The notes: a model not told the origin generated them from the letters alone. Counted from the first letter of the stretch, positions 1 to 8,484 are shown. The stretch is DNA of 45,610 bases from Spirosoma luteum DSM 19990 (GCF_000374065.1 NZ_KB893274.1:1-45610); one strand, 5' to 3'. Made by a program: numbers and translations.

Positions 1-1
1 T

Positions 2-310
2 GACCCTAAGAAGATGGCCTGTCATGCAGGCGTTGCCCCCTTTGAACACCGTTCAGGAACCAGTGTGCGTGGTAAAACCCAGGTGAGCCATCAGGCTCGT
101 AAACGGTTGAAATCCCTGTTTCACTTGGGAGCCATGTCGGTCATCCGCATGAAAGGAGAACTTCAAGACTACTATCAGCGAAAGGTGGGCGAAGGCAAAA
201 ATAAAATGCTAGTGCTAAACGCGGTTCGCAATAAACTTATTCACCGCATCTATGCCGTTGTTAAGCGGGGCAAAAAATATGACAAAAAGTATGTCTCATC
301 ACTTGCATAA
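2..310 (+). CDS. IS110-family transposase, C-terminal fragment (5' end outside window)
   Basis: The reading frame is already open at base 2 and ends at TAA 308-310. The visible 102 residues match the C-terminal Transposase_20 (IS116/IS110/IS902) domain: a KKMACHAGVAPF block, then RSGTSVRGK, then ARKRLKSLFHLGA, and a basic tail. IS110 enzymes pair an N-terminal RuvC-like DEDD domain with this serine-containing C-terminal domain and move DNA guided by a structured RNA encoded in the element's non-coding end. The N-terminal domain lies left of the window, so it cannot be judged whether the gene is intact. An internal ATG at 14 is not the real start. The right boundary of the element cannot be fixed, because IS110 elements usually lack terminal inverted repeats. 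Family call is firm; activity is unknown. Confidence 0.85.
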   Translation, partial: DPKKMACHAGVAPFEHRSGTSVRGKTQVSHQARKRLKSLFHLGAMSVIRMKGELQDYYQRKVGEGKNKMLVLNAVRNKLIHRIYAVVKRGKKYDKKYVSSLA

Positions 311-339
311 ACCATAGAAATCCGTGCGGATGAATTATA

Positions 340-390
340 AATGATGAATAGGCTCGTACAGCAACAATTCATCATTCATCATTCATCATT
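340..390. repeat. Three tandem 7-bp units with an upstream inverted copy
   Basis: The 10-mer attcatcatt occurs at 367-376, 374-383 and 381-390, that is three 7-bp attcatc steps. Its reverse complement aatgatgaat stands at 340-349. The repeat fills the gap between the transposase stop and the stop of the convergent gluconolactonase-like gene. It could act as a weak hairpin at the 3' end of either transcript, or be part of the right end of the insertion element. The sequence alone does not decide. Confidence 0.55.
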
Positions 391-394
391 CCTA

Positions 395-1453
395 TCACCA
401 CCCCTTTGCCAGCGTCCTGATTCGGCACAGATACATGTCAGCGGTGACGTAGAGCGTTGAGCCATCATCGCCCCAGGCGCAGTTGGCAGTAGCTCCGCCG
501 ATGCGGATATGTCCCAGGAAATCGTAGGGACCGTTTCCGGGCGTTGGGGCCAGTACCAGTACGCCACCGCCCCCCGTTACGTACAGGTTCCCTTCGCGGT
601 CTACTTTCATGCCATCGAAGCCGCCGGGCAGATTCTGTTTCTTCATCTCATCGGGTCCGAACGCTACCCGACCTTTTCCAACCGACCCATCAGCCAGCAG
701 CGGATACGCCATCACCAATGGGCGCATCGGGTCCGACTGGGCGACGTACAGTATTTTTTCATCGGGGGAAAGGGCAATGCCGTTGGGCCGGGTCAGATCA
801 CCCACCACAATGGACACGGCACCCGGTACGCCCGCGCGTTCGGGTCCTATTCGGTATACGCCCCAGCCGTCGGTTTCGCGGGTGGGATCGTTTTCTTTTT
901 TGGGCATTCCATACGGTGGGTCGGTGAAGTAGTAACTCCCATTGGTATGCGCCACCACATCATTAGGACTGTTGAACCGCTTGCCGTTGTAATTATCGGC
1001 CAGGGTGCGTTTGCCGCCGGTGCCATCCATCGCCATGGCCGTAATGCGCCGGTCGCCGTGTTCACAGGCAATCAGTCTGCCTTTCGGGTCGATGGTCAGC
1101 CCGTTCGAGCCGGGTTCGTCACTGTAAGGGCCCAGCCCCGTGTAGCCCGACGGTTTCAGGAACGGAGTTACCCCCTCCTTGTCGGCCCACTTAAAAATGG
1201 TGTTTTGCGGCACATCGGAAAAGAGCAGAAAGCCGCCCATGTTCCCACCCTGATTTTTGACCCAGATAGGCCCTTCCGTCCAGACGAAACCACTGGCCAG
1301 CACCTCGATTTTGGCCCCGGCGGGAATAAGTTTATCCAGGCGGGGGTCAGCCCGAACAACCTGGCCAATGGAGGGCAACGGGTTAGTTTGGGCGGTAGCG
1401 GGGCTTAAGGTCGCTGTCAGGCAACAGGTCAGCAATAAGGATAGGCTTTTCAT
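395..1453 (-). CDS. Secreted SMP-30/gluconolactonase/LRE-family protein
   Basis: A 352-residue protein with a Sec signal peptide (MKSLSLLLTCCLTATLSPATAQ) and a six-bladed propeller of the SMP-30/gluconolactonase type. Diagnostic segments are WTEGPIWV (Glu metal ligand), GFLLFSDVPQNTIFKW, SNGLTIDPKGRLIACEHG, FNSPNDVV (Asn/Asp ligands), YYFTDPPYG, NGIALSPDEKILYVAQSD and CAWGDDGSTLYVTAD. The family hydrolyses sugar lactones using one divalent metal; secreted Bacteroidota members act in the periplasm and their substrates are mostly untested. It is transcribed away from the Gfo/Idh/MocA oxidoreductase with 173 bp between the starts. A dehydrogenase plus lactonase pairing would suit sugar oxidation, but this is inferred from proximity only. 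Confidence 0.9.
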   Translation of the reverse strand: MKSLSLLLTCCLTATLSPATAQTNPLPSIGQVVRADPRLDKLIPAGAKIEVLASGFVWTEGPIWVKNQGGNMGGFLLFSDVPQNTIFKWADKEGVTPFLKPSGYTGLGPYSDEPGSNGLTIDPKGRLIACEHGDRRITAMAMDGTGGKRTLADNYNGKRFNSPNDVVAHTNGSYYFTDPPYGMPKKENDPTRETDGWGVYRIGPERAGVPGAVSIVVGDLTRPNGIALSPDEKILYVAQSDPMRPLVMAYPLLADGSVGKGRVAFGPDEMKKQNLPGGFDGMKVDREGNLYVTGGGGVLVLAPTPGNGPYDFLGHIRIGGATANCAWGDDGSTLYVTADMYLCRIRTLAKGW

Positions 1454-1626
1454 ACGACATCAGGAATTTAGGTTCAATGGTACAACGAATTTAGGGGCGC
1501 AGCAAGTAGAAAAAAGGGATTTACAGCTACTTATAATTCCGCCAGAAACTATTTTCCGTTCACAAACCTTAAATTTATGTAAGAACGGTTTTCAGGTATG
1601 TACTTTTTACATCTCAACTGAATCGC

Positions 1627-3060
1627 ATGAAGAAAAACAATAAACGCGCAGTGCAGTCGGCTAACGATACAAACAGTTCCCGGCGCTCCTTTCTAAAAAC
1701 CCTCGGTCTGGCCAGTACAGCCGCAGCCACCGCTCCGGCCGCTTTTGCCAGCACACCGGTGGCAATGCCTCAGTACCTTAATCTGGTTCGCAGCCACTCC
1801 AGCACAGCCGCCAATGATAAAGTTCGTATTGCCCTGATTGGCACGGGCGGCATGGGTATTGGCGATACTCAAACCGCCCTGATGGTGGATGGGGTAGAAA
1901 TGGTTGCCGCCTGCGATTTATACGACGGACGACTGCGCCGGGCTAAAGAGCTTTGGGGTGATCAACTGCCCGTTACGAAAGACTACCGGGAAATTCTGGA
2001 GCGTAAGGACATCGATGCCGTCATTAATGCCACCACCGACCACTGGCACGAAAAAATATCGTCCGATGCCATGAAAAAAGGCAAGCACGTATACTGTGAG
2101 AAGCCGATGGTGCAAAAGGTGGAGGATGGGCACACACTGATCGACGTGTCGAAAAAAACGGGTAAAGTATTTCAGGTGGGAAGCCAGTTTGCCAGCTCGT
2201 TACTCATTGCAAAAGCCCGCGAACTGATGAAAGCAGGCGACATTGGTGAGCTGGTCTTCGCCGAAGCCATTTACGATCGGCACAGCGCGATGGGTGCCTG
2301 GCAGTACTCCATTCCACCGGATGCGTCTCCGCAAACCGTCGATTGGGATACCTACCTTGGCAGTGCACCCAAACGCCCCTGGGACCCCCTCCGTTTTTTC
2401 CGGTGGCGCAACTACCGCGACTACGGAACCGGTATAGCCGGTGACCTGTACGTTCACCTGCTCACCTCGCTCCACTGTATTACGGGGTCGAAAGGGCCAA
2501 GCCGAGTCTACTCGTCGGGGGGCACCCGCTACTGGAAAGACGGCCGCGACGTACCCGACATTCAACTCAGCATTTACGATTACGCAAAAACGGCCGAACA
2601 TCCGGAGTTTAACCTGACTACCCGCTCTAATTTTGAAGATGGGGGTGGCGGCAATTACCTGGTTCGGATTGTGGGTACGGAAGGTGACCTGTCCCTTGGC
2701 TTCGACAGTCTGACCGTACACCGGACCAAATTTCCGAAGGCACCGGGCATGTCGATTGACAATTTCCCCAAAGATCAGAAGGAAAAGTACATCGCCGAAT
2801 ACCAGAAAATGTATCCCGAAACCCCCGAACTGGTGGGTCCGAAAGAGTTCAAATACGCGTTCCCGAAAGAGTACAAGGGCGACCGTTACGAGCACTTTGT
2901 CAACTTCTTCAATTCGGTGCGTACCGGTAGCCCCAACGTGGAGGATGCTACTTTCGGTTTGCGGGCCTGTGGACCGGCACTTTGCGGCAACATGAGTTAT
3001 TTCGATAAGAAAATTGTTGGCTGGGACCCCATCAATATGAAAATCAAGGGCGTCGTTTAA
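1627..3060 (+). CDS. Tat-exported Gfo/Idh/MocA-family oxidoreductase
   Basis: A 477-residue NAD(P)-dependent sugar or inositol-type oxidoreductase. The N-terminus carries a twin-arginine signal, SRRSFLKTLGLAST, with the arginines at 19-20 followed by an Ala-rich stretch, so the enzyme is probably exported folded with its cofactor. The Rossmann motif GTGGMG begins at about residue 72. The family's EKP motif (CEKPM) has its catalytic-type Lys at 159. The region after about residue 200 fits the bacterial-type C-terminal substrate domain. The substrate cannot be read from sequence. The gene is divergent from the secreted lactonase-like gene and ends just before a perfect hairpin shared with the convergent gene. 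Confidence 0.92.
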   Translation: MKKNNKRAVQSANDTNSSRRSFLKTLGLASTAAATAPAAFASTPVAMPQYLNLVRSHSSTAANDKVRIALIGTGGMGIGDTQTALMVDGVEMVAACDLYDGRLRRAKELWGDQLPVTKDYREILERKDIDAVINATTDHWHEKISSDAMKKGKHVYCEKPMVQKVEDGHTLIDVSKKTGKVFQVGSQFASSLLIAKARELMKAGDIGELVFAEAIYDRHSAMGAWQYSIPPDASPQTVDWDTYLGSAPKRPWDPLRFFRWRNYRDYGTGIAGDLYVHLLTSLHCITGSKGPSRVYSSGGTRYWKDGRDVPDIQLSIYDYAKTAEHPEFNLTTRSNFEDGGGGNYLVRIVGTEGDLSLGFDSLTVHRTKFPKAPGMSIDNFPKDQKEKYIAEYQKMYPETPELVGPKEFKYAFPKEYKGDRYEHFVNFFNSVRTGSPNVEDATFGLRACGPALCGNMSYFDKKIVGWDPINMKIKGVV

Positions 3061-3088
3061 ATTTGCTTTATCATCCTGTCATGCTTGT

Positions 3089-3134
3089 AAGCAGGGTATC
3101 AAACGGCAACAACCAGCCGTTTGATACCCTGCTT
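3089..3134. terminator. Perfect 19-bp inverted repeat between convergent genes
   Basis: Arms 3089-3107 and 3116-3134 are exact reverse complements, with an 8-base loop. The hairpin lies 28 bp after the oxidoreductase stop and 2 bp beyond the stop of the minus-strand gene, which is where a bidirectional terminator should be. There is no long T tract on either side, so its termination mode is uncertain. Confidence 0.75.
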
Positions 3135-3136
3135 GC

Positions 3137-5653
3137 TTATTCCACTTTCACGCTCCCCTGCCCTACGCCCGGCATTCCGCTTATCGTTATTCCTTCGGCC
3201 CGAAACCGGATTGGATTTTTAGCATCGGAGGTGAAAAAGGAAACGCTGGCCTTGCCCTCCGCGTCGGTTTGTATCATAGGTGCCCAGAACAGCGTAGCCC
3301 GATAATCAGGTTGACGGTCCGGCGATCCGGGTTGTTCCGGTTTTTTTACATCGTACCGGGGAGCATAAAACTCCCGAACGGGAGCGTAGCCGGGCAGCTT
3401 GGCCAACAATGTACCGGGAGTAACCTCCTTCGTAAAATCATAGTCGGGTGCGCCCCGCTTGGTGAGTACCGAAATGACTCCGCCCCCACCCCGCGAGCCG
3501 TAGATAGCCGCCGATGCCCCTTTCAGCACATCCACCCGGTCAACATCCGACACCGGAATATTGATGACCCCCTGCAAATCGGTAGGCATTCCATCCAGCA
3601 CGAACAAGGGCTCGACGGGACCACTGAAATTAACCGCTCCCCGGATTTGCACGCGTGCCTGAAAGCCGGAACCCGTTACCTGCACACCGGCAATCTGCCC
3701 CTGAATAACATCCAGAATGGTTTGTCGCCCCGCCGAGTTCAACGTAGTAAACTTAACACTGGCATCGGGATTGCTGTAAATCACCCGCGAGTCCCGCTCC
3801 ACGTACTTTTTCGCTTTCACCGTAACAGCCTTGAGAAGTACTTCCCCATTGCGCCGAATCTGGCGTTCTATTTCGAGGTATTCGCTGGCCCGTTTCATGA
3901 ACTCAGCCAATTCGTCGCGCTGAAATTCAACCGGGTTATAAGGTATTTTCGTCAGGGTAACGGTGGGTAACAGCAACTGATCGAGCTGGATAACCAGGTC
4001 GCGGTTGGCCCGGCCTTTTACGCCTTGTATGCGCACGATGGTCGTATCCGTAAAGTTGAGGTCGTAGGCCCCAAAATTACCGGCCTCATCACTTTCACCC
4101 AGCAAAAAATCCCGGGTGCTATCGCCTTTCACCACCATAAAATTCAGGTTTACCTTACCACCGATGTCTTTTCCGTTTGGCCGAACCACCCGGCCCGTCA
4201 AGGACAGGCCCCGCTCCACCGGGTGTTTTATGGGCGGTATGGTTCCCGCCAGTATATCAGACCAGGCAAAACGTCGCCAGCCCTGGGTCATCAGCAACAG
4301 ATCCAGCATTATCCACCGGTTTTCGTGCGCAGCGTTGAAATACCAGGCGGGCTGCTCGATAGTGCCGGTCAGATCGGACGATAGTAGTAGGTGTGATACA
4401 ATGGTAGCGCTGTTGGTGTCGGCTTCGGGCGCGAGTCGGGCATCCAGAGCCGCCAGCGACAGATTGGCCGCAACGGGTTTTCCGTTAGCATCCGTGGTGG
4501 TTAGGGAAAGAGCTACTTTCTCCCGGTTTTTGTACGTCTTTTTGTCGGGTGTCAGCGTAATGTTGATTCGCTCCTGCTGGTTCACAAAGATCAGCCGCTC
4601 ACAGGTGGGCTTGTGAGTCTCGTCAAAAAGGGTCAGTTGGGCGATTCCTTCGGGAAATTCTTTTTTTGGCAATTGAACCATCAACACTTTTTTGCTGACG
4701 GGTATACTCACTTCATGAATAGGCTGGCCGCGCGTGTGGGCCAGGAGTGTCAGGGTAGCGGCTTCGTCGGAACTGCTCCTGTTATGCCGCACGTACACCT
4801 TTACCTGCTCTTTGGAACTCATGTTGTCAACCTGCATGATAATACCCTGTTCCTGCACTGCCGGTATGGAGTAGGGAATTACCGTTCCCGGAGCCACCTG
4901 TACAAATGCGGTATAGGCCTGCCCGGCTTCTGGTTTGACCGTAAAAAAACCCATACCCAGGTGACTACTGGCAAAACCGGTCACGGTATCTTTCTGCGTA
5001 TTCAGCACAAATCCACTGACCGGCATACCCCGCCCCGATGGCCCAACCGCTTTAAAAGCTACCCGGCTCTCAATACCCGCTACCAGTTGCCCCCCTTCCG
5101 GCAAAAACTGCACATCGGGTTGAACGGACACAACCGTTGGCCGTACCGCCTGAGTGGCATCACCCCGTGGTAAGCTGGTTATTGCCCCATTACCGGGAAG
5201 GATGGTCAGGGTTTTAGTGAAATAATACGCGTCCGGCTCATTGCGCATAAAGTTCGTGTAGGCCCGTAGTTGATACGTACCGGCAACCAGCGAATCGGGC
5301 AGCAGCAGTTGGCCAGGTGCGTACCCCGCCGTGGCCCGGAGTTGCGTCCGTAGCCGGACCCGGCTGGCTACTGGATCGACCAACTCTACGTACAGTACCC
5401 GGCTAACGGTATCGTATTCGTGCGTTGTTCCATTCACTAGATAGCCTTTGAGCCATATCGTTTCACCAATCAGGTACGCATCGCGGTCGGTCTGGATATA
5501 AACCTTTTCGGTAGGTCGCTCCTGAGAGTAAGCCCGGAAGTTAGCGATCAGCCGTTTACTGAATCCATCGTCGGCTCCGTAGCGAAAAGCCACCAGAAAT
5601 AGGCTGAATACCACCCCATAAGGGGTAAGTTTACGAAAAAAGTAAGGCGGCAT
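3137..5653 (-). CDS. Macroglobulin-like (MG2) protein with TonB-receptor plug domain, no barrel
   Basis: An 838-residue exported protein from the ATG at 5653 (MPPYFFRKLTP, followed by a hydrophobic signal segment). The frame is open to an ATG at 5698, but that would put a polar stretch before the signal. The first third has an MG2-like segment (EKVYIQTDRDAYLIGETIWL, then VAGTYQLRAYTNF). A carboxypeptidase-regulatory-like section follows (LSLTGRVVRPNGKDIGGKV). Around residues 625-735 lies a TonB-dependent receptor plug: ILDVIQGQIAGVQV, VQIRGAVNF, PLFVLDGMPTDL, VDVLKGASAAIYGSRGGGGV. It ends with macroglobulin-like FWAPMIQTDAEGKASVSFFT. No 22-strand barrel follows the plug, so it is not a receptor itself. 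Proteins of this layout recur in Bacteroidota; their role is unknown. Confidence 0.85.
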   Translation of the reverse strand: MPPYFFRKLTPYGVVFSLFLVAFRYGADDGFSKRLIANFRAYSQERPTEKVYIQTDRDAYLIGETIWLKGYLVNGTTHEYDTVSRVLYVELVDPVASRVRLRTQLRATAGYAPGQLLLPDSLVAGTYQLRAYTNFMRNEPDAYYFTKTLTILPGNGAITSLPRGDATQAVRPTVVSVQPDVQFLPEGGQLVAGIESRVAFKAVGPSGRGMPVSGFVLNTQKDTVTGFASSHLGMGFFTVKPEAGQAYTAFVQVAPGTVIPYSIPAVQEQGIIMQVDNMSSKEQVKVYVRHNRSSSDEAATLTLLAHTRGQPIHEVSIPVSKKVLMVQLPKKEFPEGIAQLTLFDETHKPTCERLIFVNQQERINITLTPDKKTYKNREKVALSLTTTDANGKPVAANLSLAALDARLAPEADTNSATIVSHLLLSSDLTGTIEQPAWYFNAAHENRWIMLDLLLMTQGWRRFAWSDILAGTIPPIKHPVERGLSLTGRVVRPNGKDIGGKVNLNFMVVKGDSTRDFLLGESDEAGNFGAYDLNFTDTTIVRIQGVKGRANRDLVIQLDQLLLPTVTLTKIPYNPVEFQRDELAEFMKRASEYLEIERQIRRNGEVLLKAVTVKAKKYVERDSRVIYSNPDASVKFTTLNSAGRQTILDVIQGQIAGVQVTGSGFQARVQIRGAVNFSGPVEPLFVLDGMPTDLQGVINIPVSDVDRVDVLKGASAAIYGSRGGGGVISVLTKRGAPDYDFTKEVTPGTLLAKLPGYAPVREFYAPRYDVKKPEQPGSPDRQPDYRATLFWAPMIQTDAEGKASVSFFTSDAKNPIRFRAEGITISGMPGVGQGSVKVE

Positions 5654-5728
5654 AGGATAGATTTCTACTTGCTTTATGGTCATTTGGCCATGAAGCAACT
5701 AAATTAGCAGAAATCCCTTTTCGTAACC

Positions 5729-6379
5729 ATGACCTTACCCATACAAAAAACGGCGTTGGTACTTGGTGCCAGTGGCCTCATTGGTGATTCGCTCACGCAT
5801 TATCTCGTCGAGTCAACCTTCTACTCCAACGTTAAGGTGCTGGTACGTAAATCGTTGAGCTGGCAGCATCCCCGCCTTCAGCAAATACAGTTTGATTTCA
5901 AGAACCCCAATGGCTTATTAATCCAGGCCAATGATATTTTTTGTTGTCTTGGCACCACCATAAAAAAGGCGGGATCGAAACAGGCGTTCCGACAGGTAGA
6001 CTATCAGTATCCAATTGACATTGCGCGGCTTGGCCTGGCCAATGGTGCCCAACAGTTCGCTATCGTTACGGCCATGGGGGCTGACCCGGATTCCCGTATC
6101 TTTTACAATAAGATCAAAGGCGAAGTCGAACGTGACTTGACGGTTCTCAACTACCCGACGTTCCTCATCTTCCGCCCTTCGCTCCTGTTCGGAAATCGCA
6201 CCGAAAACCGGTTGGGGGAGCGGCTTGCAGCCGGAGCGATGCGCCTGTTCAACCCTATTATTCCAGCTAAGTACCGGGGTATTGAAGCGGACAAGGTAGC
6301 GAATGCCATGCTACAGACAACCCAGCAGGATTTGATGGGTAAGCACGTTTTCGAATCCGATACGCTACAGGATTTCTAA
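5729..6379 (+). CDS. Atypical short-chain dehydrogenase, HTATIP2/TIP30-like
   Basis: A 216-residue NAD(P)-binding protein. The glycine-rich motif LVLGASGLIG is at residues 10-19. A conserved CCLGTTIKKAGSK segment, the strand FAIVTAMGADP and an active-site-like Y-N-K-I-K (YxxxK) before GEVER follow, as in the HTATIP2/TIP30-like atypical SDRs. The substrate is not known for bacterial members. It is the first gene of a compact three-gene unit: only one base separates its stop from the ATG of the GNAT gene. It runs divergently from the MG2/plug gene. Confidence 0.88.
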   Translation: MTLPIQKTALVLGASGLIGDSLTHYLVESTFYSNVKVLVRKSLSWQHPRLQQIQFDFKNPNGLLIQANDIFCCLGTTIKKAGSKQAFRQVDYQYPIDIARLGLANGAQQFAIVTAMGADPDSRIFYNKIKGEVERDLTVLNYPTFLIFRPSLLFGNRTENRLGERLAAGAMRLFNPIIPAKYRGIEADKVANAMLQTTQQDLMGKHVFESDTLQDF

Positions 6380-6380
6380 A

Positions 6381-6842
6381 ATGGGCACCCAATCTACTCC
6401 TGCCGATGGTGTACTCATCCGGCGAGCCACCGCGGCTGATGCCGACTTCGTTTATGCGTTCATCTGTGCGCTCGAAGATACAACCATCGACCCGGGTAGA
6501 TTCCAGGCCATCTACCAGTTGAATATAAATTTTCCCCCTGTTCACTATTTCGTGGCCGAGCAGGCGGGTGAGGTAATTGGTTTTATAAGTTGCCACACTC
6601 AGCATTTACTCCACCACGGCGGTAAAGTGGGCGAAATTCAGGAATTTTTCGTTCGGCCAGACCGGCGCGGGAAGGGTATTGGCCGGCAGCTTTTAGCGGC
6701 CGTTATGGCTCTGGCAACAGAGAAAAAGTTCGTTAATCTGGAAGTGACTACCAACCAAAAACGGCAGGATACCATTCGGTTTTACGAACGGGCTTCCTTT
6801 CTGCTATCTCATTACAAACTAGTAAAACCAATCAGGCCCTAA
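6381..6842 (+). CDS. GNAT-family N-acetyltransferase
   Basis: A 153-residue protein with the GNAT fold: an N-terminal IRRATAADADFVYAFI strand-helix, central VHYFVAEQAGEVIGFISC, and the acetyl-CoA pyrophosphate loop FVRPDRRGKGIGRQLL (R-x-x-G-x-G type) followed by LEVTTNQKRQDTIRFYERASF. It would transfer an acetyl group from acetyl-CoA to an unidentified amine. Its stop overlaps the next start by one base (TAATG), which suggests translational coupling to the serine hydrolase. Confidence 0.9.
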   Translation: MGTQSTPADGVLIRRATAADADFVYAFICALEDTTIDPGRFQAIYQLNINFPPVHYFVAEQAGEVIGFISCHTQHLLHHGGKVGEIQEFFVRPDRRGKGIGRQLLAAVMALATEKKFVNLEVTTNQKRQDTIRFYERASFLLSHYKLVKPIRP

Positions 6843-7756
6843 TGCGTTTTCTTCTTGTCTGCATTTTATTCGTTGCCTGTTTCTCCGCTACATTCGGTCA
6901 ATCACCGACACGAACGGATAAGAAGCTGGAGCAGAAACTTCAAACTGCTTTCGCCAACTTTCGGGGCGATGTGGGCGTGTACGTCCATAACCTGCGCACG
7001 GGAAAAACCGTAGCGATCAACGCGGACACGCTGTTTCCAACCGCCAGTACTATCAAAATCCCCATTCAGTGCGGACTATTCGACAAGATTCAGCAGGGTG
7101 AACTGAAATATGGACAGGAGCTGATCTACAAGGACTCCCTTCATTACGACGATGGCATTGTCGGCTCCCTGAAAGATGGCAGTAAAATACCCCTTAGCGA
7201 GGTGGTGATGCTCATGGAAACCGTTAGCGACAATACGGGTAGTTTATGGTGTCAGGCACTGGCTGGTGGGGGTTCCTCCATCAATGACTGGCTCGAAACG
7301 AATGGCTTTCACCAGACGCGCGTCAACTCCCGAACACCGGGCCGCAAAGCAAATCAGGCGCAGTACGGCTGGGGGCAAACAACTCCGCGCGAACTGGCCA
7401 ACTTACTAACATACATACGGCAGGGCAAGGCTGTTAGTGTTGCTGCCAGCGACGAAATGTATCGGAATTTAGGGCGGCAATACTGGGACAACGACGGACT
7501 CTCGCAGGTACCGCCCGATGTAAAAACGGCGTGTAAAAATGGAGCCGTGAATCAGTCCCGGTCGGAGGTAGTGCTGGTACATGCACCGCATGGAGACTAT
7601 GTGTACTGCGTGATGACGAAAAACCAGAAAGACGAAAGCTGGGAACGGGCCAACGAGGGGTTTGCGCTGTTACGCGCTGTGGGCGCTGTCCTCTGGCATC
7701 ATTTCGAACCAAAATCGACCTGGAAACCGGCCGTAGGCTACGAGAACTGGTGGTAA
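6842..7756 (+). CDS. Exported class A beta-lactamase-fold serine hydrolase lacking the deacylation glutamate
   Basis: A 304-residue protein with a Sec signal peptide (MRFLLVCILFVACFSATFGQ). The penicillin-recognising fold shows S69-T-I-K72 (PTASTIKIP), S129-D-N (VSDNTG) and K232-N-G in place of the usual K-T-G. The omega-loop segment from TRVNSRTP to GWGQTTP aligns without gaps to that of TEM-type enzymes, but has Thr where Glu166 should be, and no acidic residue anywhere in the loop. Class A enzymes need that Glu to release the acyl intermediate. Acylation by a beta-lactam may therefore occur while hydrolysis should be poor. A cell-wall peptidase-like or other serine-hydrolase role is as likely as resistance. 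It is the last gene of the SDR-GNAT operon. Confidence 0.85.
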   Translation: MRFLLVCILFVACFSATFGQSPTRTDKKLEQKLQTAFANFRGDVGVYVHNLRTGKTVAINADTLFPTASTIKIPIQCGLFDKIQQGELKYGQELIYKDSLHYDDGIVGSLKDGSKIPLSEVVMLMETVSDNTGSLWCQALAGGGSSINDWLETNGFHQTRVNSRTPGRKANQAQYGWGQTTPRELANLLTYIRQGKAVSVAASDEMYRNLGRQYWDNDGLSQVPPDVKTACKNGAVNQSRSEVVLVHAPHGDYVYCVMTKNQKDESWERANEGFALLRAVGAVLWHHFEPKSTWKPAVGYENWW

Positions 7757-7785
7757 GTGCTATCGGTAGTCTACGCTAAAAAAGC

Positions 7786-7793
7786 TATCTTTG
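7786..7793 (+). promoter_or_regulatory. Bacteroidota-type -7 element (TATCTTTG) upstream of the Uma2 gene
   Basis: The octamer matches TAnnTTTG exactly and ends 27 bp before the ATG at 7821. No clear -33 TTG is seen at the right distance. A TTG codon at 7791 in the Uma2 frame lies inside this element, which argues against its use as a start. Confidence 0.45.
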
Positions 7794-7820
7794 ATTAAGC
7801 CAACCGAAAGCTATTACAGT

Positions 7821-8402
7821 ATGACAGCTCCCCAGTCTATCCCCAAAACATACACATTTGATGAGTATGTAGCTCTCGAGCAAGCCGAGGGTATTCGCTA
7901 TGAATACTGGGATGGTGAGGTCATTGCCACGGACGGAGCTACCAAGCGGCACAACATACTTGTACAGTCTTTATCAAGGCTTCTCTACCCCTATGCTCGA
8001 AAAAAAGGCTGTCAGGTTTTTGCGGAGAACGTTCGACAAAAACTTAAGACAGGAGAACGGTATGTTTATCCAGGTATCATTTATACCTGCGATCCTGCCG
8101 ATTTGGAAAACGATATGGGCGTGTGGGTCAACTCACCAAGTTTACTCATCGAAGTAGGCTCAAACGCGACACAAAGTAACGATTTTCACGAGAAGCGACC
8201 TCACTACACAAAAATCCCTTCCTTACTATATTATTTGTTAGTCTCCCAAACCGAGTACCGCATTGAAGTATTCGAGCGTAATGTCGACTTCTGGAAGTAT
8301 CGGATTACCGAGGGAGTAGAGGCCATTGTCGACTTGCCCTTATTGGGTATGAACTTACCTTTAGCGGATGTTTATGAGGGGATCGTTACTGTAGAAGAAT
8401 AG
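7821..8402 (+). CDS. Uma2-family (DUF820) PD-(D/E)XK-like protein, first catalytic Asp replaced
   Basis: A 193-residue protein starting at ATG 7821 (MTAPQSIPKTYTFDEYVALE). Family features are RYEYWDGEVIATDGATKRHN near the N-terminus, then YVYPGIIYTCDP, LLIEVGSNAT and EKRPHYTKIPSLLYYLLV. Uma2 proteins are restriction-endonuclease-like and are abundant in cyanobacteria and Cytophagales; no biological role is settled. The usual P-D of the strand before the I-V-V-type hydrophobic run is P-G here (codons cca ggt), so the first metal-binding Asp appears to be missing. The gene is single, behind its own -7 element, and converges on atpH across a terminator hairpin. Confidence 0.85.
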   Translation: MTAPQSIPKTYTFDEYVALEQAEGIRYEYWDGEVIATDGATKRHNILVQSLSRLLYPYARKKGCQVFAENVRQKLKTGERYVYPGIIYTCDPADLENDMGVWVNSPSLLIEVGSNATQSNDFHEKRPHYTKIPSLLYYLLVSQTEYRIEVFERNVDFWKYRITEGVEAIVDLPLLGMNLPLADVYEGIVTVEE

Positions 8403-8428
8403 CCTTTTCGGTCACACCATAGGCATAA

Positions 8429-8462
8429 AAAGAGCCATCTTTCTCGCGAAAAATGGCTCTTT
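8429..8462. terminator. Bidirectional terminator between the Uma2 gene and atpH
   Basis: Arms 8429-8438 (aaagagccat) and 8453-8462 are exact complements, and pairing continues inward after one mismatch to a four-base tcgc loop. The A-rich left flank and the T run at the right end of the stem suit intrinsic termination on both strands. It closes the minus-strand atp operon directly after atpH. Confidence 0.8.
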
Positions 8463-8484
8463 GCGTAGGTGTACAGTCGATTTC

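Noticed and set aside
509..1408. Long open frame (299 codons) antisense to the gluconolactonase-like gene
   Set aside because: It lies entirely opposite a well-supported gene and shows no family features; such frames are common in moderately GC-rich coding DNA.
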